Shown piece by piece: positions 25,441 through 33,628 of a stretch of 64,000 nucleotides of DNA. A program made the translations under genes and the position numbers. Within the stretch, counting starts at the first letter, position 1. Each line of letters opens with the position of its first letter. Below the pieces are notes generated by a model. That model was not told where the DNA came from. It searched no databases and worked only from the letters and a program-made list of their open reading frames with translations. The DNA is from Dyella acidiphila. Lineage in GTDB: Bacteria > Pseudomonadota > Gammaproteobacteria > Xanthomonadales > Rhodanobacteraceae. The DNA lies in contig NZ_JACZZA010000015.1 of NCBI RefSeq assembly GCF_014863405.1, forward strand, positions 1 to 64,000, read 5' to 3'.

Positions 25441-26787
25441 CTAGAACTCGATGTGGGCGCGTAGGCCGGCGAAGCGGGCCGGGCCGCGGTCGCGGTTGTA
25501 GCCGGGGTTGCGGATGAACTGGAAGTCCGGGCTGAGGCTGAGGTGATCGATCACGGCGACGTTGTAGTACAGCTCGGTAATCTGTTCGGGCCCATAATGC
25601 AGCGTGCCATCGCCCAGCAGGAAACCGTCGCCGCCCAATTGCAGGTAGTTGGCGTGGATGCGCGACAGGCCGTCGATCGCTACACCCAGGCCCAGGCGAT
25701 CGTCGGGACGATTCCAATGCACGCCCGATAGCTGGAAACCGCCGCTGAGCAGACGATCCACTTCGGTGAAGATGAAGGATTCGCTGTGGCCGTCGTTCCA
25801 GCCGGCGCGCATGAAGAAACCGGTGTCGCCATTGTCCGCCACCGGCAATTCACCGTTGATGCCGACACCGAACTTGTGGCGGCCCGGTGCATCGTCATCG
25901 TGCACATTCGGCAACTGGCCGGTGAGTTCGGCGATATCGATCGCCTGCTGGTAAAGACCCATGTTGCCCTTGTTGTAGAAACCAAGGAAACGCAGCGCCC
26001 AGCCGTCGGGATCGGGCTGCAGGGTAAGTTCCAGCTGCTGGCCGTTCGATTCGCTCAGCGAGGAAATCAGGCGCTGGCCGTTCGCTTCATACGGCATGCG
26101 ATAAATGCCGTAGCGCAGGCTCCAGCCCGGCATGATCCAGCCAAGCATCACGCCATAGGTGTAGCCGCGCGTATCGGCGGCGAAGTCCCAGGTAGTGTTG
26201 TTCCATAGCGACCAATTCATGAACTGCGTGCGCGTGGCATCGGCGTAGCGGTTCTTGTCGAAATCGTCGTTCACCGCCATCAGGCCGATTTTTGCTTCCA
26301 GGTGCTCGCTGGCTTCGCTGCCCGGCAGTTGATCCTGCGCGCGCTCGACCGGCTTGCTGTCGCCGCCCAGCGGCAGGGTCCAGCGCAGATAGCTGCGCGC
26401 GATATACGGCGTCTTGCCCAGGCTGGCCACGCCGGAGCGGATGATGTCGCCGTTGGTCAGGCCGCCCAGGCCGGTGGCGTTGCTGACGCCTTCGCCCTTG
26501 AACATTTCCACGTCGAGATAAAACTGCAGGTGTGCGGGGAGCTGCACGCCGAAGTAGGCGCCGAAGGTATGCGAGCGTGCGGTGGAAGTGTTCGGGTCGA
26601 GGCTGAGCGGGCCGCTATAGGGCGAGTGCACGCGAAATTGGTGCTGATCGACGAAGGTGTACTGGGCGCCGAGCCATTGGGGGACGAACAGCGGGGCGTC
26701 GTCGGCGTGGGCGGCGAGGGGCAGGGCGCCGAGCAGAAGGTATGGCAGGATTTTGCCTGGAATTGGGCGCTTGAGCGATTTGATCAT
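25441..26787 (-). CDS. OprB family carbohydrate porin
   Basis: A 448-residue outer-membrane barrel with a signal peptide ending after AAHA. AQYTFVDQHQFRVHSPYSGP, QLPAHLQFYLDVEMFKGEG, SYLRWTLPLGG, TGFFMRAGWNDGHSESFIFTEVDRLLSGG and a C-terminal AHIEF (terminal Phe) match carbohydrate-selective porins of the OprB group. These form trimeric channels for glucose and related sugars. It is monocistronic with its own promoter region (26788-26937) and no sugar transporter beside it. Confidence 0.82.
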   Translation of the reverse strand: MIKSLKRPIPGKILPYLLLGALPLAAHADDAPLFVPQWLGAQYTFVDQHQFRVHSPYSGPLSLDPNTSTARSHTFGAYFGVQLPAHLQFYLDVEMFKGEGVSNATGLGGLTNGDIIRSGVASLGKTPYIARSYLRWTLPLGGDSKPVERAQDQLPGSEASEHLEAKIGLMAVNDDFDKNRYADATRTQFMNWSLWNNTTWDFAADTRGYTYGVMLGWIMPGWSLRYGIYRMPYEANGQRLISSLSESNGQQLELTLQPDPDGWALRFLGFYNKGNMGLYQQAIDIAELTGQLPNVHDDDAPGRHKFGVGINGELPVADNGDTGFFMRAGWNDGHSESFIFTEVDRLLSGGFQLSGVHWNRPDDRLGLGVAIDGLSRIHANYLQLGGDGFLLGDGTLHYGPEQITELYYNVAVIDHLSLSPDFQFIRNPGYNRDRGPARFAGLRAHIEF

Positions 26788-26937
26788 GAGGAAAAGAGGC
26801 GAGCGTCCAGGGGAGTGCGTAGGCGATGTGGGTGCAGCGAAGTAGATGTTTGATGCCCGTTGTCGTCATTCCGGCAACGGCCTGAATGACCATCATGAAG
26901 CTTGTACGATCCAGCAAGCGCGTGCCAACAAACAGAA

Positions 26938-26966
26938 ATAAAAAGGCCGCCTTGCGGCGGCCTTTC
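26938..26966 (-). terminator. Intrinsic terminator of typA
   Basis: On the minus strand AGGCCGCCGCAAGGCGGCCT is followed by TTTTATTT: a 9-bp GC stem, a short loop and a T-tract, 23 nt after the typA stop. Confidence 0.85.
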
Positions 26967-26988
26967 ATCTACAGCACACAACAAGACA

Positions 26989-28818
26989 TTACGCGCTGCG
27001 CGAGGCCTTCTTGCGATCGTTCTCGGTCAGATGCTTCTTGCGCAGACGGATTTCCTTCGGCGTGACTTCGACCAGCTCGTCATCGTCGATAAAGTCCAGC
27101 GCCTGTTCCAGCGAGAACTTGGTGGCGGGCGTGAGCTGGATCGCATCGTCCTTGCCCGAGGCGCGCATATTGGTCAGCGGCTTGGGCTTGATCGCATTGA
27201 CGGTGAGGTCGTTGTCCTTGGCGTGGATGCCCACCAGCTGGCCTTCGTATACCGAGTCGCCTTCGGCGGCAAACAGCTTGCCGCGTTCCTGCAGCGGCCC
27301 CAGCGAATAGGCAGGGGTGGTGCCGGGGGCGTTGGCGATCATCACGCCGTTGAGGCGCTTGGCGATCTGGCCTTCTTCCTTCGGACCGTAATGGTCGAAC
27401 ACGTGGAACAGCAGGCCCGAGCCCTGGGTGAGGGTCTTGAACTGGTTCTGGAAGCCGATCAGGCCGCGCGCCGGAATCATGTATTCCAGGCGCACACGAC
27501 CCTTGCCGTCGGGTTCCATGTTCTTCAGCTGGCCCTTGCGCATGCCCAGGCGCTCCATCACCGGACCCTGGTGGTTTTCTTCCACGTCGACCACCAGCTG
27601 CTCGATCGGCTCCATCTTCTGGCCGTCGATATCCTTGATGATCACTTCCGGACGCGACACGGCCAGTTCATAGCCTTCGCGGCGCATGTTCTCGATCAGC
27701 ACCGACAAGTGCAGCTCGCCGCGGCCGGAAACCAGGAACTTGTCCGCATCCGAACCCTGTTCCACGCGCAGCGCCACGTTGTGCACCTGCTCGCGGTCGA
27801 GGCGGTCCTTCAGCTGGCGGCTGGTGAGGAACTTGCCGCCGGAGAGATCCTTGTTGCCGGCGAACGGCGAGTTGTTCACCTGGAAGGTCATGCTGATGGT
27901 GGGCTCGTCCACGGTCAGCGCGGGCAGCGCCTCGGGCGCGTCCAGCGCGCAGACGGTGTCGGAAATGGTCAGCTCCTGGATGCCGGAGATGGCGACGATG
28001 TCGCCCGCTTCGGCGCTGTCCTGCTCGATGCGCTCAAGGCCGAGGAAGCCCAGCACCTGCAGCACCTTGCCCTGGCGCTTCTTGCCGTGGCGGTCGATCA
28101 CCGCCACCGGCATGTTCTTCTTCAGCGTGCCGCGCTGGATGCGGCCGATGCCGATCACGCCCACGAAGTTGTTGTAGTCCAGCTGGCTGATGCGCATCTG
28201 GAACGGTCCGGTGGGGTCCACGTCCGGTTTCGGTGCGTGGTCCATGATCGCCTGGTAGAGCGGGGTCATGTCGCCTTCGCGGGCATGCTCGTCCAGCGAG
28301 GCATAGCCGTTCAGCGCCGAGGCGTAGACGATCGGGAAATCCATCTGTTCCGGCGTGGCGCCGAGACGATCGAACAGATCCCACACCTGCTCGACCACCC
28401 ACTCCGGGCGGGAGCCGGGACGGTCGATCTTGTTGATCACCACGATCGGCTTGAAGCCCATCGCGAACGCCTTCTGCGTCACGAAGCGGGTCTGCGGCAT
28501 GGGGCCGTCCATCGCGTCGACCAGGATCAGCACGGTATCCACCATCGACAGCACGCGCTCCACCTCGCCGCCGAAGTCGGCATGGCCTGGGGTGTCGACG
28601 ATGTTGATGCGGTTGCCCTGCCAGGTGATGGCGGTGTTCTTGGCCAGGATGGTGATGCCGCGTTCCTTTTCCTGGTCGTTGCTGTCCATCACGCGTTCGG
28701 CCAGCACGGTGCGCTCGGACAGGGTGCCCGACTGCTTCAGGAGCTGGTCGACGAGGGTGGTTTTGCCATGGTCGACGTGGGCGACGATGGCGATATTGCG
28801 CAGGTTTTCGATGGACAT
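26989..28818 (-). CDS. typA: Ribosome-associated GTPase TypA/BipA
   Basis: A 609-residue translational GTPase of the EF-G/LepA class. G1 is [14 protein letters not shown], switch II/G3 is [19 protein letters not shown], and G4 is [15 protein letters not shown]. The BipA-specific C-terminal part ([39 protein letters not shown]-like) ends in a basic tail. It assists 50S assembly at low temperature and under stress. The length equals the family standard. It is monocistronic, bounded by its own terminator and a 90-nt leader. Confidence 0.97.
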   Translation of the reverse strand: MSIENLRNIAIVAHVDHGKTTLVDQLLKQSGTLSERTVLAERVMDSNDQEKERGITILAKNTAITWQGNRINIVDTPGHADFGGEVERVLSMVDTVLILVDAMDGPMPQTRFVTQKAFAMGFKPIVVINKIDRPGSRPEWVVEQVWDLFDRLGATPEQMDFPIVYASALNGYASLDEHAREGDMTPLYQAIMDHAPKPDVDPTGPFQMRISQLDYNNFVGVIGIGRIQRGTLKKNMPVAVIDRHGKKRQGKVLQVLGFLGLERIEQDSAEAGDIVAISGIQELTISDTVCALDAPEALPALTVDEPTISMTFQVNNSPFAGNKDLSGGKFLTSRQLKDRLDREQVHNVALRVEQGSDADKFLVSGRGELHLSVLIENMRREGYELAVSRPEVIIKDIDGQKMEPIEQLVVDVEENHQGPVMERLGMRKGQLKNMEPDGKGRVRLEYMIPARGLIGFQNQFKTLTQGSGLLFHVFDHYGPKEEGQIAKRLNGVMIANAPGTTPAYSLGPLQERGKLFAAEGDSVYEGQLVGIHAKDNDLTVNAIKPKPLTNMRASGKDDAIQLTPATKFSLEQALDFIDDDELVEVTPKEIRLRKKHLTENDRKKASRSA

Positions 28819-28880
28819 GAGTAAATGGCTTGGGCCGGCCGTAGGGCCGCCGCGCAGGTTTCGGTAGGGTTAACCTGCGG

Positions 28881-28886
28881 ATTATA
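28881..28886 (-). promoter_or_regulatory. Candidate -10 element of typA
   Basis: On the minus strand a consensus TATAAT lies 63 nt before the typA ATG. No good -35 (TTGACA) is visible 16-18 nt further upstream, so only the -10 is called. Confidence 0.45.
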
Positions 28887-28968
28887 CGGAGTTATGTGAC
28901 AGCTTGCTTGAAGTTGGCGCCGGGCCCGATTTGGCCCTTGCCCCAAGGCAGGCCAGACCGCCAGGCCG

Positions 28969-29012
28969 CGTAGGTTGGGTTTACCCCGGACTTGCTCCGG
29001 GGGTAACCCAAT
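28969..29012. repeat. REP-like palindrome (family A)
   Basis: GTAGGTTGGGTTTACCCCGG, ACTTGCTCCGGG and GGTAACCCAA form a nested hairpin. It marks the beginning of a repeat-rich gene desert that runs from the typA leader to the insertion sequence. No protein gene is credible between 28819 and 29799. Confidence 0.8.
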
Positions 29013-29057
29013 AGATGCCTGTTCCTTTGGCCTGATCGTGCACGTCGCGTCGATCTG

Positions 29058-29577
29058 CTCCCTCCCCTGCGTGGCAGGGGAGGGCTGGGGTGGGGTTGCC
29101 CGCGCTTGCCCCAACACCCATCACACCGCGATGCAGCTGCGTAGGTTGGGTTAGCGCAGCGTAACCCAACGGATGTCTGTTCCTTCGGCCTCAGGGGGCA
29201 TGTCGCCAGTTGGGGAGATTGCCTGCGGCGCTTTCGGCCCCTTCGGGCCCGAGTCACTTTCTCTTGCGTGCCCAAGAGAAAGTAACCAAAGAGAAGGGCA
29301 CCCCGAGGGAGCGCTTGATGGGCGTCCTGCCCATCAAGTGCGTGAAGGGTGGGAGGGGCTTTTCGAAAGCACATCCTGTGCTGACGAAAAGGCATGGGCA
29401 TCCGTGCCCATGCCCCCTGCGGGGCCTTGTCCTCCCACCCTTCACCGCTCCCCAGGGGCCCCGGGTAGAGCGGCGCGCCTTCCTGGCGCGCACTTTGTGC
29501 CGGTGCGTTGCACCGGTAAAAGCGTGGGGTTCTCCGCACGTTGTGTAGTGCGCCACATTCAATCTCGCGCCATCGGC
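29058..29577. repeat. Long repeat unit 1 of a tandem duplication
   Basis: About 520 bp that begins with a CTCCCCTGC/GCAGGGGAG palindrome, continues with a family B REP (29141-29170), then a stretch with several hairpins (TCGGCCCCTTCGGGCCCGA, TGATGGGCGTCCTGCCCATCA, GGCATGGGCATCCGTGCCCA). Unit 2 starts directly after it with the same order. Frames through it are open by composition only. Confidence 0.8.
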
Positions 29578-29945
29578 TCCCTCCCCTACGTCAGTAGGGG
29601 AGGGTTGGGGTGGGGTTGCTCGCGCTTGCCCCAACACCCATCGCACCGCGATGCAGCCGCGTAGGTTGGGTTAGCGCAGCGTAACCCAACGGATGTCTGT
29701 TCCTTTGGCCTTAGGGGGGGGCATGTCGCCAGTTTGGGAGATTGCCTGCGGCGCTTTCGGCCCCTGCGGGCCCGAGTCACTTTTCTTTGCGTGCCCAACG
29801 CTTAGCGGTGGCTGTTGCACAAACCTCATAGCTCCCAACAACGGTGGACGTGTCCGCGGGCGATGGGCTCGCTTTGATAAGCAAAGTGCGTACGTAAGCG
29901 GGCGCACCAAACTGCTGCCGCCATGTTCATGCCGTCGATGGCCTC

Positions 29946-30914
29946 TTGCGCACCTTCAGCGTAACCAGTGGAACACGCCTAGATGGCCACAAGCTATCGT
30001 TCCGGCAAATCATTCGTCTACTCATACATGCCGAGGCGTCTCCCAAGGGGACGACCTTGGTTGCGACATCGAATGCGGTCTGCATGGCTGAAAAATGCTC
30101 TCAGCAAAACATCATGAAAATTCGCGAGGCAATCATGGAGAATGCTAATGCCTCTAATCAACCGAAACTGTCAGGGACTATCCATATGGATGGCATGCAT
30201 GTATGCGGGAAATTTCGGCGTACGAATCGACGTATGAAAGCAACGGCCAATTCGGTTTTGACAGTACATGGTAACGCTGAGATCAAAAGGCGATTGCCGG
30301 CAATCAATCCTCATTCCAAAGACAACCAACGGCGTGCCAAGAACAAGCGTGTAGCGATTGCAATGGTTGAAGTGGATGCTCAGCATGGTGGAGCGAAACG
30401 CACCATTGTCGCTATGTGTCGATCGGAAAACGCCAGAGATGTGTTGCAACTTGCAAGGCAATACATTGAGCCAGGAGCACAAATTTTCACTGACGAAAAT
30501 CCAGCCTATAACGGACTCGGAGAATTGTTTGAACACTATGTTGTCAACCACAGTGTCGAGTATTCGACTCCTGAAGGCATTAACGAAAACTTGGCGGAAA
30601 GCTTCTTCTCCAGGGTAAGGCGCAGCGAATATGGGGTGCATCATGGTTTTCGCCCCACGTACATGACCTTCTATATGCACGAATACGCTTGGCGTGAAAC
30701 GCATAGACGTAAAACTCAGCACGAGAAGATTAAACAGCTCGCCACTTGGTTGCTTACCCCAACCTATTCCAGGTACTGGAGGGGATATCACTGCGGAAAT
30801 CGACGCAGTCACTTGCGACATCCGCGCCCGGAAATCGTCATGGGACCTGTGGATGCACCGTGGCAAGATGCCAGGAGCAAGGCTCGCGGGGGCCGCGATC
30901 GCGGGACTTCGTAA
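29946..30914 (+). pseudogene. ISXO2-like DDE transposase, probably lacking its N-terminal zinc ribbon
   Basis: Residues about 75-290 are a full ISXO2-like catalytic domain: HMDGMHVCGKF (D82), FTDENPAYNGL (D183) and NLAESFFSRVRRSEYGVHH (E218), a D-D-34-E arrangement. Family members normally start with a cysteine zinc ribbon of about 60 residues leading into a FSVTSGT motif. Here FSVTSGT is at residue 4, behind a TTG, and the upstream frame hits a stop at 29895. Cysteine-rich remnants (CSCRRW) are in another frame, so a frameshift is suspected. An internal ATG at 30084 also exists. Activity is doubtful. Confidence 0.75.
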
Positions 30915-31353
30915 GCATTCCGCGCGTAGCCATGTTGCATAGTCTCACCCGGACGTGAGCTTTAACGCGCTCTATCTGATCCAGGTCTGATCTCACATTT
31001 GAAGGCATGGCATCAAGTACGGTCGCCACGATAACCCTCGTGGTGGCCGTACCATTTTCAGATTGGCGCAAGACTCTATAAATCAAACGTGTGAGGCCAC
31101 CGCGTCCCAGCATGTATGGATTGTGCTGGGGCCGGATCGGACGCAATTCCTCAGCGTTGATTCTTATTTCATGCATTTGCATGACGGCCTCGATCTGCCG
31201 CTTCTGTTCTTGTAGTTCCCTAATTTCCTTGTCGAAAACAACTATTTGCTCCCTCATCTGGGCTAAATGATCCTGTTTACGCAGGATTTGGCCCGCAAGC
31301 CGGGTTTGCTTGTGTAGCAGCCATTTCAGTGATGATGGTGTCTTTGCGTGCAT
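30838..31353 (-). CDS. IS passenger protein: coiled coil plus winged-helix-like domain
   Basis: A 171-residue gene inside the insertion sequence, antisense to the transposase and overlapping its 3' end by 77 nt. Residues about 20-70 are highly charged and heptad-like (QMREQIVVFDKEIRELQEQK). Residues about 85-150 (GGLTRLIYRVLRQSENGTAT, VKAHVRVRLCNMATRGMLTK) look like a winged helix. No cysteines or catalytic motif stand out. It might be an accessory DNA-binding or regulatory factor of the element. The family is not recognised. Confidence 0.6.
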   Translation of the reverse strand: MHAKTPSSLKWLLHKQTRLAGQILRKQDHLAQMREQIVVFDKEIRELQEQKRQIEAVMQMHEIRINAEELRPIRPQHNPYMLGRGGLTRLIYRVLRQSENGTATTRVIVATVLDAMPSNVRSDLDQIERVKAHVRVRLCNMATRGMLTKSRDRGPREPCSWHLATVHPQVP

Positions 31354-31689
31354 CCCGAAAGATTAGGTCGATCATCTGGTCCAGTCTTGTGCAACAGCCA
31401 CCGCTAAGCGGTGCCCAAAGAAAAGTAACCCAAAGAAAGGGCACCCCAGGGGAGCGCTTGATGGGCGTCCTGCCCATCAAGTGCGTGAAGGATGGGAGGG
31501 GCTTTTCGACAGCACATCCTGTGCTGACGAAAAGGCATGGGCATCCGTGCCCATGCCCCCTGCGGGGCCTTGTCCTCCCACCCTTCACCGCTCCCCAGGG
31601 GCCCCGGGTAGAGCAGCGCGCCATCCTGGCGCGCACTGTTTGCCGGCTTGCGCCGGTAGAGCATGGGGCTCTCCGTAACGATGCCCTTC

Positions 31690-31913
31690 ACGGACTTGAT
31701 GGGCAGGACGCCCATCAAGCGCTCCCTCGGGGTGCCCTTTCTTTGGGTTACTTTTCTTTGGGCACGCAAAGAAAAGTGACTCGGGCCCGAAGGGGCCGAA
31801 AGCGCCGCAGGCAATCTCTCAAACCAGCGAAATGCACAACGAGGCGAGCGCATAACTCGAGGCAAGCGCGAGCAACCCCACCCCAACCCTCCCCTGCCGA
31901 GCAGGGGAGGGAG
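31690..31913. repeat. Inverted partial third copy of the long repeat
   Basis: From TTGATGGGCAGGACGCCCAT, through a GGGTTACTTTTCTTTGGGCA segment and CTCGGGCCCGAAGGGGCCGA, to the CTCCCCTGCC/GCAGGGGAG palindrome, this is the reverse complement of parts of unit 1 (29222-29335 and 29058-29100) with the middle missing. Together with unit 2 it can form a very long hairpin. No gene is seen between 31354 and 32065. Confidence 0.75.
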
Positions 31914-31958
31914 CAGGTCAACGTGGTATGCGCGATCAGGCCGAGGGCGCAAACATCT

Positions 31959-31985
31959 GTTGGGTTACGCTGCGCTAACCCAACC
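31959..31985. repeat. REP-like palindrome (family B)
   Basis: GTTGGGTTACGCTGCGCTAA followed by CCCAACC, the same unit as at 9824. It closes the repeat island on the permease side. Confidence 0.85.
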
Positions 31986-32065
31986 TGCGGTTGGCCGCTC
32001 GAAGAGGGAGCGGATCGCGCGCGATTCAACACCACGCAGTGCGGCTGGCCGCACATCAGCACACC

Positions 32066-33463
32066 TCAAACCACCCCGGCCAGATAAAACACCCCGATCA
32101 CCACCAGCACCGCCCCGGTCTTGATCAAGGTCACCGCAAAAATATCCCGATAAGACTGTCGATGCGTCAGTCCCGTCACCGCCAGCAAGGTGATCACCGC
32201 CCCGTTGTGCGGCAGGGTATCCATCCCCCCCGAAGCCATCGCGGCCACCCGATGCAACACCTCCATCGGAATCCCCGCCGCCTTCGCGTTGTGGATGAAC
32301 GTATCGGCCATCGCCGCCAGCGCAATGCTCATCCCGCCCGAGGCGGAACCGGTAATGCCGGCCAGTGCGGTCACCGATACCGCTTCATTGAGCAGCGGAT
32401 TGGGTACGGCATGCAGCGCGTCGGCTACGGTGCGGAAGCCGGGCAAGGCGGCGATCACGGCGCCGAAGCCGTATTCGGAGGCGGTGTTCATCGAGGCCAG
32501 CAGTGCGCCGGCAACAGCGCTCTTGCTGCCTTCGGCAAAATGCCGTGACACCGGCCGCCATGCCGACACCAGCACGCACAGGATGCCCAGCAACAACGCG
32601 CCTTCCACCGCCCAGATCGCGGCGATCTTGGATACCTCCTGTACCACCGGCGCCGCATGGCCGACTACCGCCGGTACGAACGATTGGGTGCTGCCGTACC
32701 ACTGCGGAATCCAGCGTGTGAACAGCAGATTGCCTACGCCGACCAGCACCAGCGGCAATAGCGCGAGCAAGGGATGCGCGAGTTTGCTGCCGTCGAACGG
32801 TGCCGGTTCGTTGAGCAGGCTGTCGCCATAGCCTTCGCCTGCGGCAAGCGCTTTGCGCCGGCGCGATTCGAGGTAAAGCATGCCGACGGCAAGAATGAAC
32901 AGCGCGCCCAGCGTGCCCAGCCAGGGCGCGGCCCAGGCGGTGGTGCCGAAGAACGCGGTGGGAATGATGTTCTGGATCTGCGGCGTGCCGGGCAGTGCAT
33001 CCATAGTGAAAGTGAATGCGCCCAGCGCGATGGTGCCGGGGATCAGGCGCTTGGGAATATCCGATTCGCGGAACAGTTCCACCGCGAACGGATAGACCGC
33101 GAACACAACCACGAACAGCGATACGCCGCCATAGGTCAGCAGCGCGCACACCAGCACGATCGACAGCATCGCGCGGCTGCGTCCGACCAGGCCGATGGTG
33201 GATGCGACGATGGCCTTGGAAAAGCCGGACAGCTCGATCAGCTTGCCGAATACCGCGCCCAGCATGAAGACCGGGAAATACAGCTTCAGAAAGCCGACCA
33301 TCTTGTCCATGAACAAGCCGGTGAAGATCGGCGCCACCAGCCGCGGATCGGTGAGCAGCACGGCGCCCAGCGCGGCGATCGGGGCGAACAGGATCACGCT
33401 GTAACCGCGGTACGCCGCCAGCATCAGAAAGCACAATGCCGCCAGCACGATAAGAAAGGCCAT
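32066..33463 (-). CDS. GntP family permease (candidate 3-hydroxybutyrate transporter)
   Basis: About 465 residues and at least twelve hydrophobic segments, starting FLIVLAALCFLMLAAYRGYS. ASMNTASEYGFGAVIAALPG, GITGSASGGMSIALAAM and MASGGMDTLPHNGAVITLL are GntP-family signatures. The family moves gluconate and other small hydroxy acids with protons; some members are D-3-hydroxybutyrate permeases. The neighbouring PHB depolymerase and oligomer hydrolase make 3-hydroxybutyrate the best guess. The ATG at 33463, with AAGGA upstream, is preferred; ATGs at 33472 and 33481 are possible. It is divergent from a TonB receptor. Confidence 0.82.
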   Translation of the reverse strand: MAFLIVLAALCFLMLAAYRGYSVILFAPIAALGAVLLTDPRLVAPIFTGLFMDKMVGFLKLYFPVFMLGAVFGKLIELSGFSKAIVASTIGLVGRSRAMLSIVLVCALLTYGGVSLFVVVFAVYPFAVELFRESDIPKRLIPGTIALGAFTFTMDALPGTPQIQNIIPTAFFGTTAWAAPWLGTLGALFILAVGMLYLESRRRKALAAGEGYGDSLLNEPAPFDGSKLAHPLLALLPLVLVGVGNLLFTRWIPQWYGSTQSFVPAVVGHAAPVVQEVSKIAAIWAVEGALLLGILCVLVSAWRPVSRHFAEGSKSAVAGALLASMNTASEYGFGAVIAALPGFRTVADALHAVPNPLLNEAVSVTALAGITGSASGGMSIALAAMADTFIHNAKAAGIPMEVLHRVAAMASGGMDTLPHNGAVITLLAVTGLTHRQSYRDIFAVTLIKTGAVLVVIGVFYLAGVV

Positions 33464-33536
33464 TCCATCCATCCTTTGCATGGGCCTGAAGCACAGGCGC
33501 CATGCAGTATCCCCACAGCCTTGCACGGCACGGCAC

Positions 33537-33550
33537 TGTACGAAGGTACA
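33537..33550. promoter_or_regulatory. Palindromic motif TGTACGAAGGTACA (site 1)
   Basis: The perfect-arm palindrome TGTAC-GAAG-GTACA sits midway between the divergent permease and TonB-receptor starts (74 and 78 nt away). A nearly identical site lies between the response-regulator and oligomer-hydrolase genes at 41388-41402. It is proposed as the operator of the local LuxR-type regulator. Confidence 0.55.
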
Positions 33551-33628
33551 AGTGTCGGTTGGCGCGCTGCTGCCTAAGCTGCGCAGCATGGGCATCCGTG
33601 GGCGGATGCACGCACCGCGAGGGGAAAC

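Larger units (their letters stand above)
29799..31409 (+). mobile_element. IS1595 family (ISXO2-like) insertion sequence
   Basis: A 1611-bp element. The left end 29799-29822 starts CGCTTAGCGGTGGCTGTTGC, and the right end 31386-31409 is its exact 24-bp inverse. GTGCCCAA is duplicated directly outside both ends (29791-29798 and 31410-31417), an 8-bp target duplication as expected for IS1595. It carries an ISXO2-like DDE transposase and a convergent passenger gene. Its base composition is visibly lower in GC than the flanks, which points to recent arrival. Confidence 0.92.
29578..31680. repeat. Long repeat unit 2, split by the IS element
   Basis: The same order of sub-elements as unit 1: the palindrome at 29578-29620, the family B REP at 29661-29690 and the TCGGCCCC block at 29757. 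It is interrupted at 29798 by the insertion sequence and resumes at 31410 through GGGCACCCC, the TGATGGGCG hairpin and the CATGGGCATCCGTGCCCATG hairpin to about 31680. Removing the insertion and one GTGCCCAA restores a unit like 29058-29577. Confidence 0.8.

Noticed and set aside
29173-29910. Several open frames in the repeat island
   Set aside because: They read through palindromes, appear in all frames and are repeated with the DNA unit; they are composition-driven.
29793-31416. GCTTAGC/GCTAAGC next to the IS considered as target duplication
   Set aside because: They are inverted, so they belong to the terminal repeats; the direct duplication is GTGCCCAA outside them.
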